This document shows, one piece after another, positions 24,858-33,156 of a stretch of 64,000 bases of DNA (position 1 is its first letter; each line of letters starts with the position of its first letter). Source of the stretch: Planctomycetota bacterium (GTDB taxonomy: Bacteria; Planctomycetota; UBA1135; GCA-002686595); the NCBI GenBank assembly GCA_020853575.1, contig JADYYP010000002.1:75983-139982 (forward strand). Direction: 5' to 3'. A program made the translations under genes and the position numbers. Below the pieces are notes generated by a model. It saw only the letters and a list, made by a program, of their open reading frames with translations. It made no database searches and was not told the origin of the DNA.

Positions 24858-27626
24858 GTGGAATCCACGCATCGATCGCAGCACGACCCGCACGCTCGCT
24901 CCGCCGCCGAGGCCGAGCGCCACTTCCAGCGCCTGTTCGACTCGCTCGATGCCGTGGTGTTCGAGTTCGACGTCGACCAGGATCGCTTCGTCTTCGTCAG
25001 CGCGCAGGCCGAGCGCATCCTGGGCTATCCGCGCGAGGATTGGCTGCGTCCGGGCTTCTGGGCCGAGCACCTGCACCCCGACGACCGCGACGAGTCGATG
25101 CGCTTCTGCACGCGCGCCGTGGACGATCTGCGCAACCACGAGTTCGAGTACCGCATGCACGCCAGCGATGGTCGTGTCGTGTGGATCCGCGACACGGTCA
25201 CGGTTTCTCCGCGCGCGGACCGCTCGCCATTGCTCACCGGCGTGATGGTCGACGTCTCGGCGCGCAAGCGGGCCGAGCTCGCGGGCGCCGAGCTGCAGCA
25301 GCGCCTGCGAACGCTGGTCGAGCTCCTGCCGATCGGCGTGCTGTTCGAGGACCCCGAGCGCCGCATCCGCATCGCCAATCCCGAGCTGTGCCGCATCTTC
25401 GGGGTGCGCGACGGGACCTCGGTGATCGGGTTGACCTGTCTCGAGGCGCTGCAACTGGTGCAGTCGTCGTTCGCGGAACCTGCGCGCGCCGTGGAGCGCA
25501 TCGAGGCCATCTTCCAGCGCGACGAGCCCGTCGAGCGCGAGATGGTAGAGATGTCGGGCGCGCGCGCGATCGAGCGCAGTTACGTCCCGGTGCGCGTCGA
25601 GGGTCGCATCAGCGGATATCTGTGGCTGTACGAGGACGTGACCTCGCGGCGCCGGGCCGAGCACTGCATCCGCGAGATCAGCGCCGGGACCTCGGCCGCG
25701 GTCGGCGACGCGTTCTACCGCGAGCTCGTCGGTCACCTCGCTTCCGCGCTCGGCTTGCGCTACGCGATCGTCGGCCAGTACTCGGACTTGGCTTGCACGC
25801 ACGTGCGCTCCCTGGCCGTGTGGATCGACGGGCGCATCCACGACAACTTCGAGTACGACGTCGCCGGCTCGCCGTGCGAGATCGCTGCACGCGATGGGCA
25901 CGTACGCATCGACGGCGACTTGCAAGAGCGCTGCGGCGCGCATCCCGTGATCCGCACGATCGCGGCCGCGAGCTACATCGGCGTGCACGTGCGATCAGCC
26001 GACGGACAGGCAGCCGGGATCCTGGCCGTGCTGCACGACACGGTGCTTCCCGACCTTCCGGAGGCCGAGTCGATCCTGCGCATCTTCGTGGCGCGCGTCG
26101 GAGCGGAGCTCGAGCGCCAGCATGCGTTGCGCGCGCTTCAAGCCAGCGAGGCTCGCGCGCGCGCGCTGATCCAGGCGCACCCCGACGAGCTGTTCCTTCT
26201 CGACCGCGAGCTGCGTGTCGTCGCGGCGCATATTCCCGAGGGCGCTCGCATGTCCCTCGATGCCGGAGCGCTGCTCGGACGCGCCGCGCACGAGGTCTTG
26301 CCGCTGGCGCTGTCCGAGCCACTGGCCGCGTTGGCCCGCGCCGCGCAAGCGACACGCGCCGCGCAGCATTCCGAGTTCCAGGCCGAGCTGCCCTGGGGCA
26401 TTCGACAGCTCGAGCTGCGCGCGCATCCAGTCGACGAGCAGCTCTCGCTGTTGCTGGTGCGCGACGTCACCGAGCGCCGCCGGTTGGAGGCCGAGATCGC
26501 GCAAGCGCAGCGCATGGACAGCTTGGGCCGCCTGGCCGGCGGAGTGGCCCACGACTTCAACAACCTCCTGACGGGCATCCTCAGCTACGCGGAGATCGGC
26601 GAGTCCGACGCCGACGACGCCGCGCGGGCGCGCGAGTGCTTCCAGCGCATCGGCTCCGCGGCGCGCACCGCATCACAGCTCACGCAGCAGTTGCTCGCGC
26701 TGGCCCGCAAGCAGGTCGCGTTGCCCAAGGTGGTCGAGGTCGACGAACTGGTGCGCGAGGTCGAGGCCTTCCTCGGGCGCGTGCTGGGGGAGCACATCGA
26801 GCTCGAGGCCAAGCTCGGCGCCAGCGGATGGTGCACGCGCGTCGATCCCGCGCAATTCCACCAGGTGTTGATGAACCTCGCCTTGAATGCGCGCGACGCC
26901 CTGCCCGAGGGTGGTCGCATCGCGATCGAGACGCGCAACGTCGCCGCGAGCGCTTCACCCAGCGGACTCGCGGCGCGCGATTGGATCCAAATGAGCGTGA
27001 TCGACCAGGGCGTGGGGATGTCGAGCGCGACGCTCGCGCACCTGTTCGAGCCGTTCTTCACCACCAAGCCGATGGGGCGCGGCACGGGCATCGGCTTGGC
27101 CTTGTCGCGCGACATCGTGCGCCACCACGGAGGGCAGATTCTCGTGGCCAGCGAGGTCGGGCGAGGCACGCGGGTCGACGTCTACTGGCCGCGCACCGAG
27201 GCCGGAGCGGCTCAGGAGTCGCGCGGCGGCCAGGCACCCGCGCGCGGCGACGAGACCTTGCTGTTGGTCGAGGACGAAGCGAGCTTGCAGAACGTGCTGG
27301 GCCGGTCGCTGGAGCAGCTCGGCTATCGCGTGCTGGCGGCGGGCTCGGCCGAAGTCGCCTTGGAGCTCACGCTCGAGCGCTTGGCGGAGATCGATCTCGT
27401 CGTGACCGACATCGTGCTGCCCAAGATGGGCGGGCCCGAGCTCGTCGAGCGCCTGCGCTCGCGCCGCCCGAACTTGCCCGTGCTGTTCATGACGGGCTAC
27501 GCGCCGGACGAGGACTTCGAGCGCGTCATGGACCACGAAGCACTGCAGTTGCTGCGCAAGCCGTTCACGCCCAACGATCTCGCGCGCAAGGTGCGCGACG
27601 TGCTGCGCGCTCGAACGCGCGCCTGA
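24858..27626 (+). CDS. Hybrid sensor histidine kinase, PAS-PAS-GAF-PAS-HisKA-HATPase-REC
   Basis: A 922-residue cytoplasmic protein without membrane helices, assigned a GTG start at 24858 with AGGAG 12 bases upstream; other starts are possible. Domains: PAS_3 (about 20-130, with HPDDRDESM), a second PAS (about 145-265), a GAF-like region (about 275-430), a third PAS (about 440-550), HisKA with phospho-acceptor His565 (GVAHDFNNLLTGILSY), HATPase with LNARDAL, DQGVGM and GTGIGLAL, and a C-terminal receiver with Asp851 (VVTDIVLPKMGGPE). The input is unknown. It sits beside, and is convergent with, the flagellar cluster, but no regulon link is shown. Confidence 0.88.
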   Translation: MESTHRSQHDPHARSAAEAERHFQRLFDSLDAVVFEFDVDQDRFVFVSAQAERILGYPREDWLRPGFWAEHLHPDDRDESMRFCTRAVDDLRNHEFEYRMHASDGRVVWIRDTVTVSPRADRSPLLTGVMVDVSARKRAELAGAELQQRLRTLVELLPIGVLFEDPERRIRIANPELCRIFGVRDGTSVIGLTCLEALQLVQSSFAEPARAVERIEAIFQRDEPVEREMVEMSGARAIERSYVPVRVEGRISGYLWLYEDVTSRRRAEHCIREISAGTSAAVGDAFYRELVGHLASALGLRYAIVGQYSDLACTHVRSLAVWIDGRIHDNFEYDVAGSPCEIAARDGHVRIDGDLQERCGAHPVIRTIAAASYIGVHVRSADGQAAGILAVLHDTVLPDLPEAESILRIFVARVGAELERQHALRALQASEARARALIQAHPDELFLLDRELRVVAAHIPEGARMSLDAGALLGRAAHEVLPLALSEPLAALARAAQATRAAQHSEFQAELPWGIRQLELRAHPVDEQLSLLLVRDVTERRRLEAEIAQAQRMDSLGRLAGGVAHDFNNLLTGILSYAEIGESDADDAARARECFQRIGSAARTASQLTQQLLALARKQVALPKVVEVDELVREVEAFLGRVLGEHIELEAKLGASGWCTRVDPAQFHQVLMNLALNARDALPEGGRIAIETRNVAASASPSGLAARDWIQMSVIDQGVGMSSATLAHLFEPFFTTKPMGRGTGIGLALSRDIVRHHGGQILVASEVGRGTRVDVYWPRTEAGAAQESRGGQAPARGDETLLLVEDEASLQNVLGRSLEQLGYRVLAAGSAEVALELTLERLAEIDLVVTDIVLPKMGGPELVERLRSRRPNLPVLFMTGYAPDEDFERVMDHEALQLLRKPFTPNDLARKVRDVLRARTRA

Positions 27627-27701
27627 GATCGCGAAGAAGCGAGAAGGCGGGCTCCCGAATCGTCGGACGCGCCGTCGCTCGGAAAGCACGGGACGTCGCG
27701 A

Positions 27702-27718
27702 CCGTGAGTTCCTCACGG
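27702..27718. terminator. Short perfect hairpin between convergent genes
   Basis: CCGTGAG (27702-27708) pairs perfectly with CTCACGG (27712-27718) around a 3-base loop, in the 117-base gap between the hybrid kinase stop and the fliN stop. Neither side has a T-run, so termination strength is uncertain. It probably marks the 3' end of the motA-fliN transcript. Confidence 0.45.
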
Positions 27719-27743
27719 CCCTTGGGCCGCGCTCGCTCGCCCG

Positions 27744-28091
27744 TCAGGCGTTGCTGACGATGCTGGTCACGCGCACGCCGTAGGCGCCGTCGATCGTGAC
27801 CACTTCGCCGCGCGCGACGATCTTGCCGTTGACCAGGATGTCGGCCGGCTCGTGGGCTTCGCGGTCGAGCACCACCAGCGAGCCAGGAGTCATCTTGACC
27901 AACTCGCCGAGCGTCATGCGCGTTCGCCCGACCTCGACCGTGACGCGCACCGGCACGTCCATCAGGTTGTTCAGGCCGATCGGATCGCCCGCGGCCTTCC
28001 CGGCGGCGAGCTCGTCGAGCTTGTTGGACTCGACCATCACCGCTTGCGTCGCGGCATCGATCGCCTGTTCCACGTTCTTCTCGTTGGCCAT
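27744..28091 (-). CDS. fliN: Flagellar motor switch protein FliN
   Basis: A 115-residue protein made of a variable N-terminal 40 residues and a full SpoA/C-ring domain: NNLMDVPVRVTVEVGRTRMTLGELVKMTPGS, VVLDREAHEPADILVNGKIVARGEVVTIDGAYGVRV. This matches FliN of E. coli in size (137) and core. FliN forms the base of the cytoplasmic C ring with FliM and docks the FliH/FliI export ATPase. It is the last gene of the motA-motB-motB2-fliL-fliM-fliN unit, 19 bases after fliM. Confidence 0.95.
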   Translation of the reverse strand: MANEKNVEQAIDAATQAVMVESNKLDELAAGKAAGDPIGLNNLMDVPVRVTVEVGRTRMTLGELVKMTPGSLVVLDREAHEPADILVNGKIVARGEVVTIDGAYGVRVTSIVSNA

Positions 28092-28110
28092 CGCTGTTCT
28101 CTTCGGACGA

Positions 28111-29037
28111 TCAGCCGTCGGACTTGGGGCGCTCGACCTGGGTCACGCGGATGGCGAGCTTGTCGTGGGAACGACCGAGCACCGCGCGCAGGCAGCCCTG
28201 GTCCTCGACCAGCACGCGCAGCGGCTCACCGACCTCCATGCGCAGGGGGATCACGTCGCCGACCTCCAGGGCCAACAGGTCCGCGAGCGGAACGTCGTTG
28301 GCGCCCAGGTGGGCCTTGACGTCGACCAGCACTTCCGCGAGGTGCGCCGGCAGCGGCAGCGGCTTCTCCGGCTTGCCCCCCGACTTGCTCGACGGAACGA
28401 CGCCCGGCAGGAACAAGCGCCAGCGGCTCGTGCCGCCGACCCCTCCGAGGTCGAAGCTGACGAGCAGGCGCTGGGTCTCGGCCTTGTCTCCGCCTTGACG
28501 CCAACTGCCCAGCGATTCGAGGTCCTGGGCCACGCTGGGGTTCGCGACGGCGAGCCCGAGAGCCTTGGTCAAGCGCGCCACGGCCGGTCCCAGGATGCGC
28601 GTGAACATGGCGCGCTCGATGGGCGTGAACTTGCGGGCCGCGCTCTGTCCGGGACTGGCAGCGCCCAGGGCCACGTCCAATGTCGCCAGCGCCGCGGGGC
28701 AATCCCACATCAGCCAGCCAGGCTGCTTGTCGATCTCGAAGCGCAAGACCGCGAACGGCGCCACCAGCCCGGCGTGCACCGACTCCGCGTTGACCTCGCA
28801 CAGCTCGACCAAGTCGAGCGTGGGCGACATGCGCATCGGGCCGCCGAGCTCGCGGGCGACCTCGAACGAGGTCTTGCGCAGCTTCTCGCGCAGCGCGTCG
28901 ATCTCGACGCCCGAGAGCCGCAACGGTCGCTCGAACTGGCGCGTTTCGACGTGCACGGACTTGTGTGCATCGTTCGTCGAGCCCTGGAGCGCTTGCGCGA
29001 TCGCACGCGCTTCGTCCGCTGTCACGTTGCTTGCCAC
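28111..29037 (-). CDS. fliM: Flagellar motor switch protein FliM
   Basis: A 308-residue C-ring protein. The middle CheC-like domain holds the FliG-contact area, here LDLVELCEVNAESVH and FTPIERAMFTRIL. The C-terminal SpoA-like domain has DLLALEVGDVIPLRMEVGEPLRVLVED. The usual N-terminal CheY-P-binding peptide (LSQDEIDALL) is replaced by VTADEARAIAQAL, so CheY docking may be altered. The family's GGxG-type FliG-binding motif is not obvious. FliM reverses rotation by relaying CheY-P binding to FliG. It sits between fliL and fliN. Confidence 0.9.
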   Translation of the reverse strand: MASNVTADEARAIAQALQGSTNDAHKSVHVETRQFERPLRLSGVEIDALREKLRKTSFEVARELGGPMRMSPTLDLVELCEVNAESVHAGLVAPFAVLRFEIDKQPGWLMWDCPAALATLDVALGAASPGQSAARKFTPIERAMFTRILGPAVARLTKALGLAVANPSVAQDLESLGSWRQGGDKAETQRLLVSFDLGGVGGTSRWRLFLPGVVPSSKSGGKPEKPLPLPAHLAEVLVDVKAHLGANDVPLADLLALEVGDVIPLRMEVGEPLRVLVEDQGCLRAVLGRSHDKLAIRVTQVERPKSDG

Positions 29038-29065
29038 GCTGTGTGTTCTCGGCGTTCGGAGCGAA

Positions 29066-29842
29066 CTACTGGATCAGCACTTCGTTCCACAGGATGCGCT
29101 TGGTGCGGCCCTTGATCCCGACCTTGACCTCGCCGACGAACTCCGGCTTGAGTCCGGTCAAGTCGAGGAACAGCGTCTGGTCGTTGACGGCCTTGAGCTC
29201 GAGATCCGCTTCCTCGCCAGTGAAGACGAACTCGAGGCCGCCGTCGAGCGTGAGCTTCTTCTGCGGTACATCGAGCGCGATTCGGTGGTCCTCGAACAGG
29301 CCGCCGAAGCTCGCGCCGGGCATCGACTCGCCGGCCTTGAGGCCCGAGGTCGGATCGGCGTCCCCGGGCGCGGCGCCGTCGCCGACGTGCACCGGGAACA
29401 ACAGCGGCTCCAACGCGTGCCGGATCTCCTCGAGGAACACCGGCTTGTTGACCTTGTCGGTGACGTCGTTGCGCGACTTGGACGAGCAGATCGCCACCAG
29501 CGCGTCGCGGATCTCCGCCTGGCACACCGGATCGGCCGTGCGCAGCGCGAGGTAGTCCTGCGCGTAAGCCTCGTAGAGCAGATTGAGCTGCAGCACCAGG
29601 AAGCTGCGACCGTCGCTCAGGTTGACCTGGACCTTCTCGGGAGTCACCGCTCCGACGAAAGGCCCGGACAACTCCGGCTTGGGCGGCGGCGGCTTGGGCA
29701 CGGCCATCATCGCGGCGGCGAAGGCCAACGCCAATCCGCCGACCGCGCCGCCGAGCACCATGACCTTCTTCTTCTTGGCTGCCGCGAGCGCCGGATCGAC
29801 GCCCTTGTCGTCCTTCTTGTCGTCTTTCTTCGCTTCGGCCAT
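29066..29842 (-). CDS. fliL: FliL-like flagellar basal-body-associated protein
   Basis: A 258-residue protein starting at the ATG at 29842. It has a Lys/Asp-rich cytoplasmic head (MAEAKKDDKKDDKG), one transmembrane helix (about 27-49, VMVLGGAVGGLALAFAAAMMAV), a Pro-rich linker, and a stomatin-like periplasmic domain (about 65-150: VQVNLSDGRSFLVLQLNLLYE, SKSRNDVTDKVNKPVFLEEI). It is about 90 residues longer than typical FliL, with an extra C-terminal domain (about 165-258) ending KRILWNEVLIQ. FliL rings surround stator units and boost torque. The gene follows motB2 after 8 bases. Confidence 0.82.
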   Translation of the reverse strand: MAEAKKDDKKDDKGVDPALAAAKKKKVMVLGGAVGGLALAFAAAMMAVPKPPPPKPELSGPFVGAVTPEKVQVNLSDGRSFLVLQLNLLYEAYAQDYLALRTADPVCQAEIRDALVAICSSKSRNDVTDKVNKPVFLEEIRHALEPLLFPVHVGDGAAPGDADPTSGLKAGESMPGASFGGLFEDHRIALDVPQKKLTLDGGLEFVFTGEEADLELKAVNDQTLFLDLTGLKPEFVGEVKVGIKGRTKRILWNEVLIQ

Positions 29843-29850
29843 GGCTGTCT

Positions 29851-30543
29851 CTATTCCTTGCGCGTCGAGGTGACGAGGCGCGCGTCGACGCAGCGCGTGC
29901 CCGGACCTTCGGGTTCGACTTCGACCATCCAGGCGCGCGCCTCGACGCGCTCGGCCGGGAAGCCGTGGACTTGGATCAGGTGCTCGCGCACCGCCTGCGC
30001 GCGCGCGAAGGCCAGCCAGTGGTCGTGGCCCAGCCACTTGACGCTGTCGGCGTCGAGCGCGTGCCCTTCGAGCACGAGCAATTGAGCGCGCGACGGTCGC
30101 AGCGTGTCGGCCAGGCGATCGATGTAGTCCTTCGAGGCGTTGTCGAGCACCGCCGAGGCCGTGGCGAAGCTCGCGATCGAGGGCTGGAACAACTCGTCGT
30201 GCGGCTGCAATGCCTTGGCGGCGGCGGAGCGCACCAGCTCCAGCTCGCTGGCCTTGAGCGGCGTCTCGCGGCGCTCGGCGTCGTCTTCGGGCGGCAGGTT
30301 GAAGCGCTGGCGGAACTCCTCGAAGATCGCGACCTTCTCGGACTCCGGCATCAATCCCGGCAAGCCGTGGGACTTGAGCGCGACCACGAACGAGCCCAGC
30401 CCCTTGGCGATCAAGCCGTAGTCGCGCTGGTGCGACATCGACACCATCAAGATGAAGAACGTCAGCGCGTTGGTCATCATGTCGCCGAACGACACGAGCC
30501 ACAGCGGCACCGGCGTCTTGGGATCTTCCTTGAACTCGGCCAC
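29851..30543 (-). CDS. Second MotB-like stator protein with divergent OmpA domain
   Basis: A 230-residue protein beginning at a GTG that shares a base with the motB stop (TAGTG). Its single transmembrane helix, WLVSFGDMMTNALTFFILMVSMS (about residues 14-36), keeps the ion-carrying Asp in the F-x-D-M context of MotB. The C-terminal OmpA-like domain is unusual: LLVLEGHALDADSVKWLG replaces the usual GHTD segment, and the closing N-R-R-V-E pattern reads RCVDARLVTS. Peptidoglycan binding may therefore be changed. It is a likely heteromeric stator partner, or a specialised second stator, sharing the one MotA. Confidence 0.8.
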   Translation of the reverse strand: MAEFKEDPKTPVPLWLVSFGDMMTNALTFFILMVSMSHQRDYGLIAKGLGSFVVALKSHGLPGLMPESEKVAIFEEFRQRFNLPPEDDAERRETPLKASELELVRSAAAKALQPHDELFQPSIASFATASAVLDNASKDYIDRLADTLRPSRAQLLVLEGHALDADSVKWLGHDHWLAFARAQAVREHLIQVHGFPAERVEARAWMVEVEPEGPGTRCVDARLVTSTRKE

Positions 30544-31328
30544 TAGCGCTCCTTGGCCTTCTGCGCCTGGAACTCGGCCTTGAGCGCGCGCTCGCGGGCC
30601 TTGGAGAGCGACATCACGCGGATCTCGACACGGCGGTTCTGCGTGCGACCCGAGGCGGATTCGTTGGAGGCGCGCGGACGGGCGCTGCCCAGCCCGGCGA
30701 CCTGGATCAGATCGCGCGCCAGCTTGCTCTTGTCGAGCATGGCGTGCGCGGCGTTGGCGGCGCGCTCGGCCGACAGGCTCTGGGCGTCGGCGAAGCGTGG
30801 CGTGGGCGCGACGTGGTCGTCGGTGAAGCCCTCGATCACGATCAAGTGCGAGTAGTGCTCGAGCACTTGGGCCAGCTCGTGCAGGCTCTTCTTGAGCGCC
30901 GGGTTGACCTCGGCCGAGCCCGGCGCGAACGAGGCGCGCTCGTCGAAGGTGATCAGCAGGCCGTCGGTGACCGCGGAGAAGTCGACCTCGACGTGCTCCT
31001 CCGTGGTCTTTTGCCCCATGTTCTCGAGGTTCTCGGGGAGCTCCTCGGGCGGTCGCGCGTGCGGGCGGTCGGCGCCGCGCAGCGGATTGGTCGAGAGCAA
31101 GCGATCGTTCTCGGGCTCGGGCACGGCGCTGTTCGGGCCCTGCTGGAGCACGCCGCCTTTGCTCTGACCGAAGGCGCCGACGATGATCGCCGCCTCGTTG
31201 TCCTCCATGGTGGAGAAGCTCATCAACATCACGAAGAACGTGACCAAGAGCGAGATCATGTCGCTGAAGGTCACGATCCACTCAGGCGCGCCTTGCTGCG
31301 GTTCTTCGGGTGCGTCGAACTTGCCCAC
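30543..31328 (-). CDS. motB: Flagellar stator protein MotB
   Basis: A 261-residue protein with an N-terminal cytoplasmic tail, one transmembrane helix (about 17-38, WIVTFSDMISLLVTFFVMLMSFS) containing the essential proton/sodium-carrying Asp, a plug-linker, and an OmpA-like peptidoglycan-binding domain (about 130-240: VIEGFTDDH, LSAERAANAAHAML, TQNRRVEIRVM). These conserved residues indicate a canonical MotB. It anchors the MotA ring to the wall. It starts 15 bases after motA and overlaps the second motB-like gene by one base. Confidence 0.93.
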   Translation of the reverse strand: MGKFDAPEEPQQGAPEWIVTFSDMISLLVTFFVMLMSFSTMEDNEAAIIVGAFGQSKGGVLQQGPNSAVPEPENDRLLSTNPLRGADRPHARPPEELPENLENMGQKTTEEHVEVDFSAVTDGLLITFDERASFAPGSAEVNPALKKSLHELAQVLEHYSHLIVIEGFTDDHVAPTPRFADAQSLSAERAANAAHAMLDKSKLARDLIQVAGLGSARPRASNESASGRTQNRRVEIRVMSLSKARERALKAEFQAQKAKER

Positions 31329-31343
31329 GGTGCGACCTCGAGC

Positions 31344-32108
31344 TCAGGCGCTGATCGACTCGCGCTGGTGCGGCGGGATGAAGCCCTTGAGCTTCTCCTT
31401 GATCAACTGCGGCTTCTCGCCGGACTGGATGGCCACGATGCCCTCGATCATCAGCGAGCGCAGCAGGGCCTCTTCCTTGGCGCGCAGATCGAGCTTGGCC
31501 GCCAGCGGCAAGCAGATCACGTTGGCCACGACCGCGCCGTAGAACGTGGTGAGCAAGGCCACCGCCATGCCCGAGCCGATCGCGCTGGGGTCGGACATGT
31601 TGGCGAGCATCTGCACCAGACCGACCAGCGTTCCGATCATGCCGAAGGCCGGCGCGAAGGTGGCGACCGTCTCCATCATCTTCTTGCCCTGGCCGTGGCG
31701 TTGCTGCTGGAAGCTGTGCTCCAGGTCCATGATGTCGCGCACGGTGTCCGCGGCGAAGCCGTCGATCACGAGCTGGATGCCCTTGGCGAAGAACTTGTCG
31801 TCGACCTCTTGCAGCTTGGCCTCGAGCGCGAGCAAGCCCTCTTTGCGGGCCAAATTGGCGTAGGTGATGATGCGCTCGATCTCCTGCTGCGGCGTGGGCA
31901 GCTTGAAAAGCATCGAGCGCATGGCGACCTTCAAGAACGCCTTCAGGTCGCTCGGGCGATAGCTCATCACCGTCACGCAGGATGCGCCGCCGATCACCAT
32001 CACGACCGAGGGGAAGTCGTAGAACAGGATCAGCGAGCCGCCGAGGAGGATCGACCACACCAGGAGCGCCAGCGCTCCCAGCAGGCCGAAGATCGTCATG
32101 AAGTCCAT
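31344..32108 (-). CDS. motA: Flagellar stator protein MotA
   Basis: A 254-residue inner membrane protein with four transmembrane helices (about 1-22, 30-48, 150-175, 185-208). The conserved segment ETVATFAPAFGMIGTLVGLVQML carries the Pro residues that frame the ion path; the cytoplasmic loop between helices 2 and 3 holds the basic and acidic residues (KVAMRSMLFK) that contact FliG. It is the first gene of a six-gene motor operon. A sigma28-like promoter lies 43 bases upstream of its ATG. Confidence 0.95.
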   Translation of the reverse strand: MDFMTIFGLLGALALLVWSILLGGSLILFYDFPSVVMVIGGASCVTVMSYRPSDLKAFLKVAMRSMLFKLPTPQQEIERIITYANLARKEGLLALEAKLQEVDDKFFAKGIQLVIDGFAADTVRDIMDLEHSFQQQRHGQGKKMMETVATFAPAFGMIGTLVGLVQMLANMSDPSAIGSGMAVALLTTFYGAVVANVICLPLAAKLDLRAKEEALLRSLMIEGIVAIQSGEKPQLIKEKLKGFIPPHQRESISA

Positions 32109-32150
32109 GGGGTGTCCGTCGCGGCGCTGCGGGCCGAGTCGATGGCCTGG

Positions 32151-32178
32151 CTATCGACGCGGGCCCGGAAATGCTTGA
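32151..32178 (-). promoter_or_regulatory. Sigma28 (FliA/WhiG)-type promoter for motA operon
   Basis: On the minus strand TCAA (32178-32175) is followed after 16 bases by GTCGATAG (32158-32151), close to the sigma28 consensus TAAA-N15-GCCGATAA. It uses the same 16-base spacing as the better site in front of fliD. The predicted leader to the motA ATG is about 35-40 bases. This fits the late-class expression of stators. Confidence 0.5.
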
Positions 32179-32433
32179 CGTTTGCGGCGGCGGCGGAGCG
32201 CCGTCGGGCGGAGGTGAGCGCCGGCGTCCCGCGCGCGAGACGCGCTGCGCCGCGACATGCTCCGTCGCGACATGCTGGTGCGCGGCGCTGGCGCGGCCCG
32301 CTCGAGCCCTGCAACGAGGGGCACCAAAGCTGCGCTCAGCCGCCGTCAGGGCGGCGAGCAGCTCCGAAGACAGCGGCTGCGCGGCGCCGCGTGGTGCGGT
32401 CCGCGTCACCGGCCGGAGCGCTGTCCCTCGCCT
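32179..32433. other. Gene-free gap between the motE stop and the motA promoter
   Basis: With the promoter this gap spans 325 bases from the motE stop to the motA start. It has short GC-rich direct and inverted repeats, including two copies of CGCGACATGCT near 32255-32275, but no coding frame, RNA family or T-rich terminator that I recognise. It separates the early flgB-motE unit from the motA-fliN unit. Confidence 0.5.
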
Positions 32434-33156
32434 TCAGTCCTGCTCGAGCGGCTTGGCGTTGCGGAAGGCCTCGGCGTATTCCTTCCACTTGTCGCCGCCG
32501 ACGTTGTCGAGCAGCTCCTTGGCGCGCGCGGGCTTGAGCGTCTGGAGGATCTTGGCCGCGTCCTCCGGCGCGTACTGCGCCAGGCGCTTGCCCTGCTCCG
32601 CGGCGTCGCCCTCGCTGAACAGCTTGCCCAGCGTGGCCCAACCCGAGCGCTCGCGCTCGACGCGCGCCCTCTCGCCGTTCTCGACCTCGTTCTGGCGCAG
32701 CTCGAGCTCGGACTCCCATTGCTCGAGGCCGTTGCGCAAGCGCTGCAGCTCCGCGTACTGCTCGTCGAGGAACTCGGAGCGCTCCTCCGCGCGACGCTCG
32801 CGTTCGGAGAGCTCGGTCGATCGTTGGTCGAGCTCCTTCGACTTGCGCTTGAGCTCCGCGACCAAGGACTCGAGCTCGCTCGCCGAGTACGGCGACTCGA
32901 TCTGGAACACGTCGAGCAAACCGGCGCGCGCGGGTTCCTTGGTCGAGCCGCGCCGCGGCTCGCTGACCGACGTCGGCTCCTGGGGGGCCGGACTCTCTTC
33001 CTTTTGTGCGGCATCCGGCGGCTTGGGGAAGATCGCGCCCGCGACGGGGATGTCGTGCGGCTGCACGCCGAGCATCAACGCGAACGCGATGTAGGCGAGT
33101 CCGAAACCGAGCAGGCCACCGCCCGCGTACAGTCCGATCTTGGCGTTCTTGTTCAT
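32434..33156 (-). CDS. MotE-like flagellar protein (MgtE-N-like C-terminus)
   Basis: A 240-residue protein starting at an ATG overlapping the fliJ stop (ATGA). It has a single transmembrane helix (about 5-30, IGLYAGGGLLGFGLAYIAFALML), a Pro-rich linker, a long coiled coil (about 85-175) and a C-terminal helical module (LAQYAPEDAAKILQTLKPARAKELLDN) of the MgtE-N type. This is the layout of MotE, which chaperones or stabilises the periplasmic protein MotC in Sinorhizobium and is widespread next to fliJ. No motC is visible here. The role is inferred from domain order and position. Confidence 0.75.
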   Translation of the reverse strand: MNKNAKIGLYAGGGLLGFGLAYIAFALMLGVQPHDIPVAGAIFPKPPDAAQKEESPAPQEPTSVSEPRRGSTKEPARAGLLDVFQIESPYSASELESLVAELKRKSKELDQRSTELSERERRAEERSEFLDEQYAELQRLRNGLEQWESELELRQNEVENGERARVERERSGWATLGKLFSEGDAAEQGKRLAQYAPEDAAKILQTLKPARAKELLDNVGGDKWKEYAEAFRNAKPLEQD

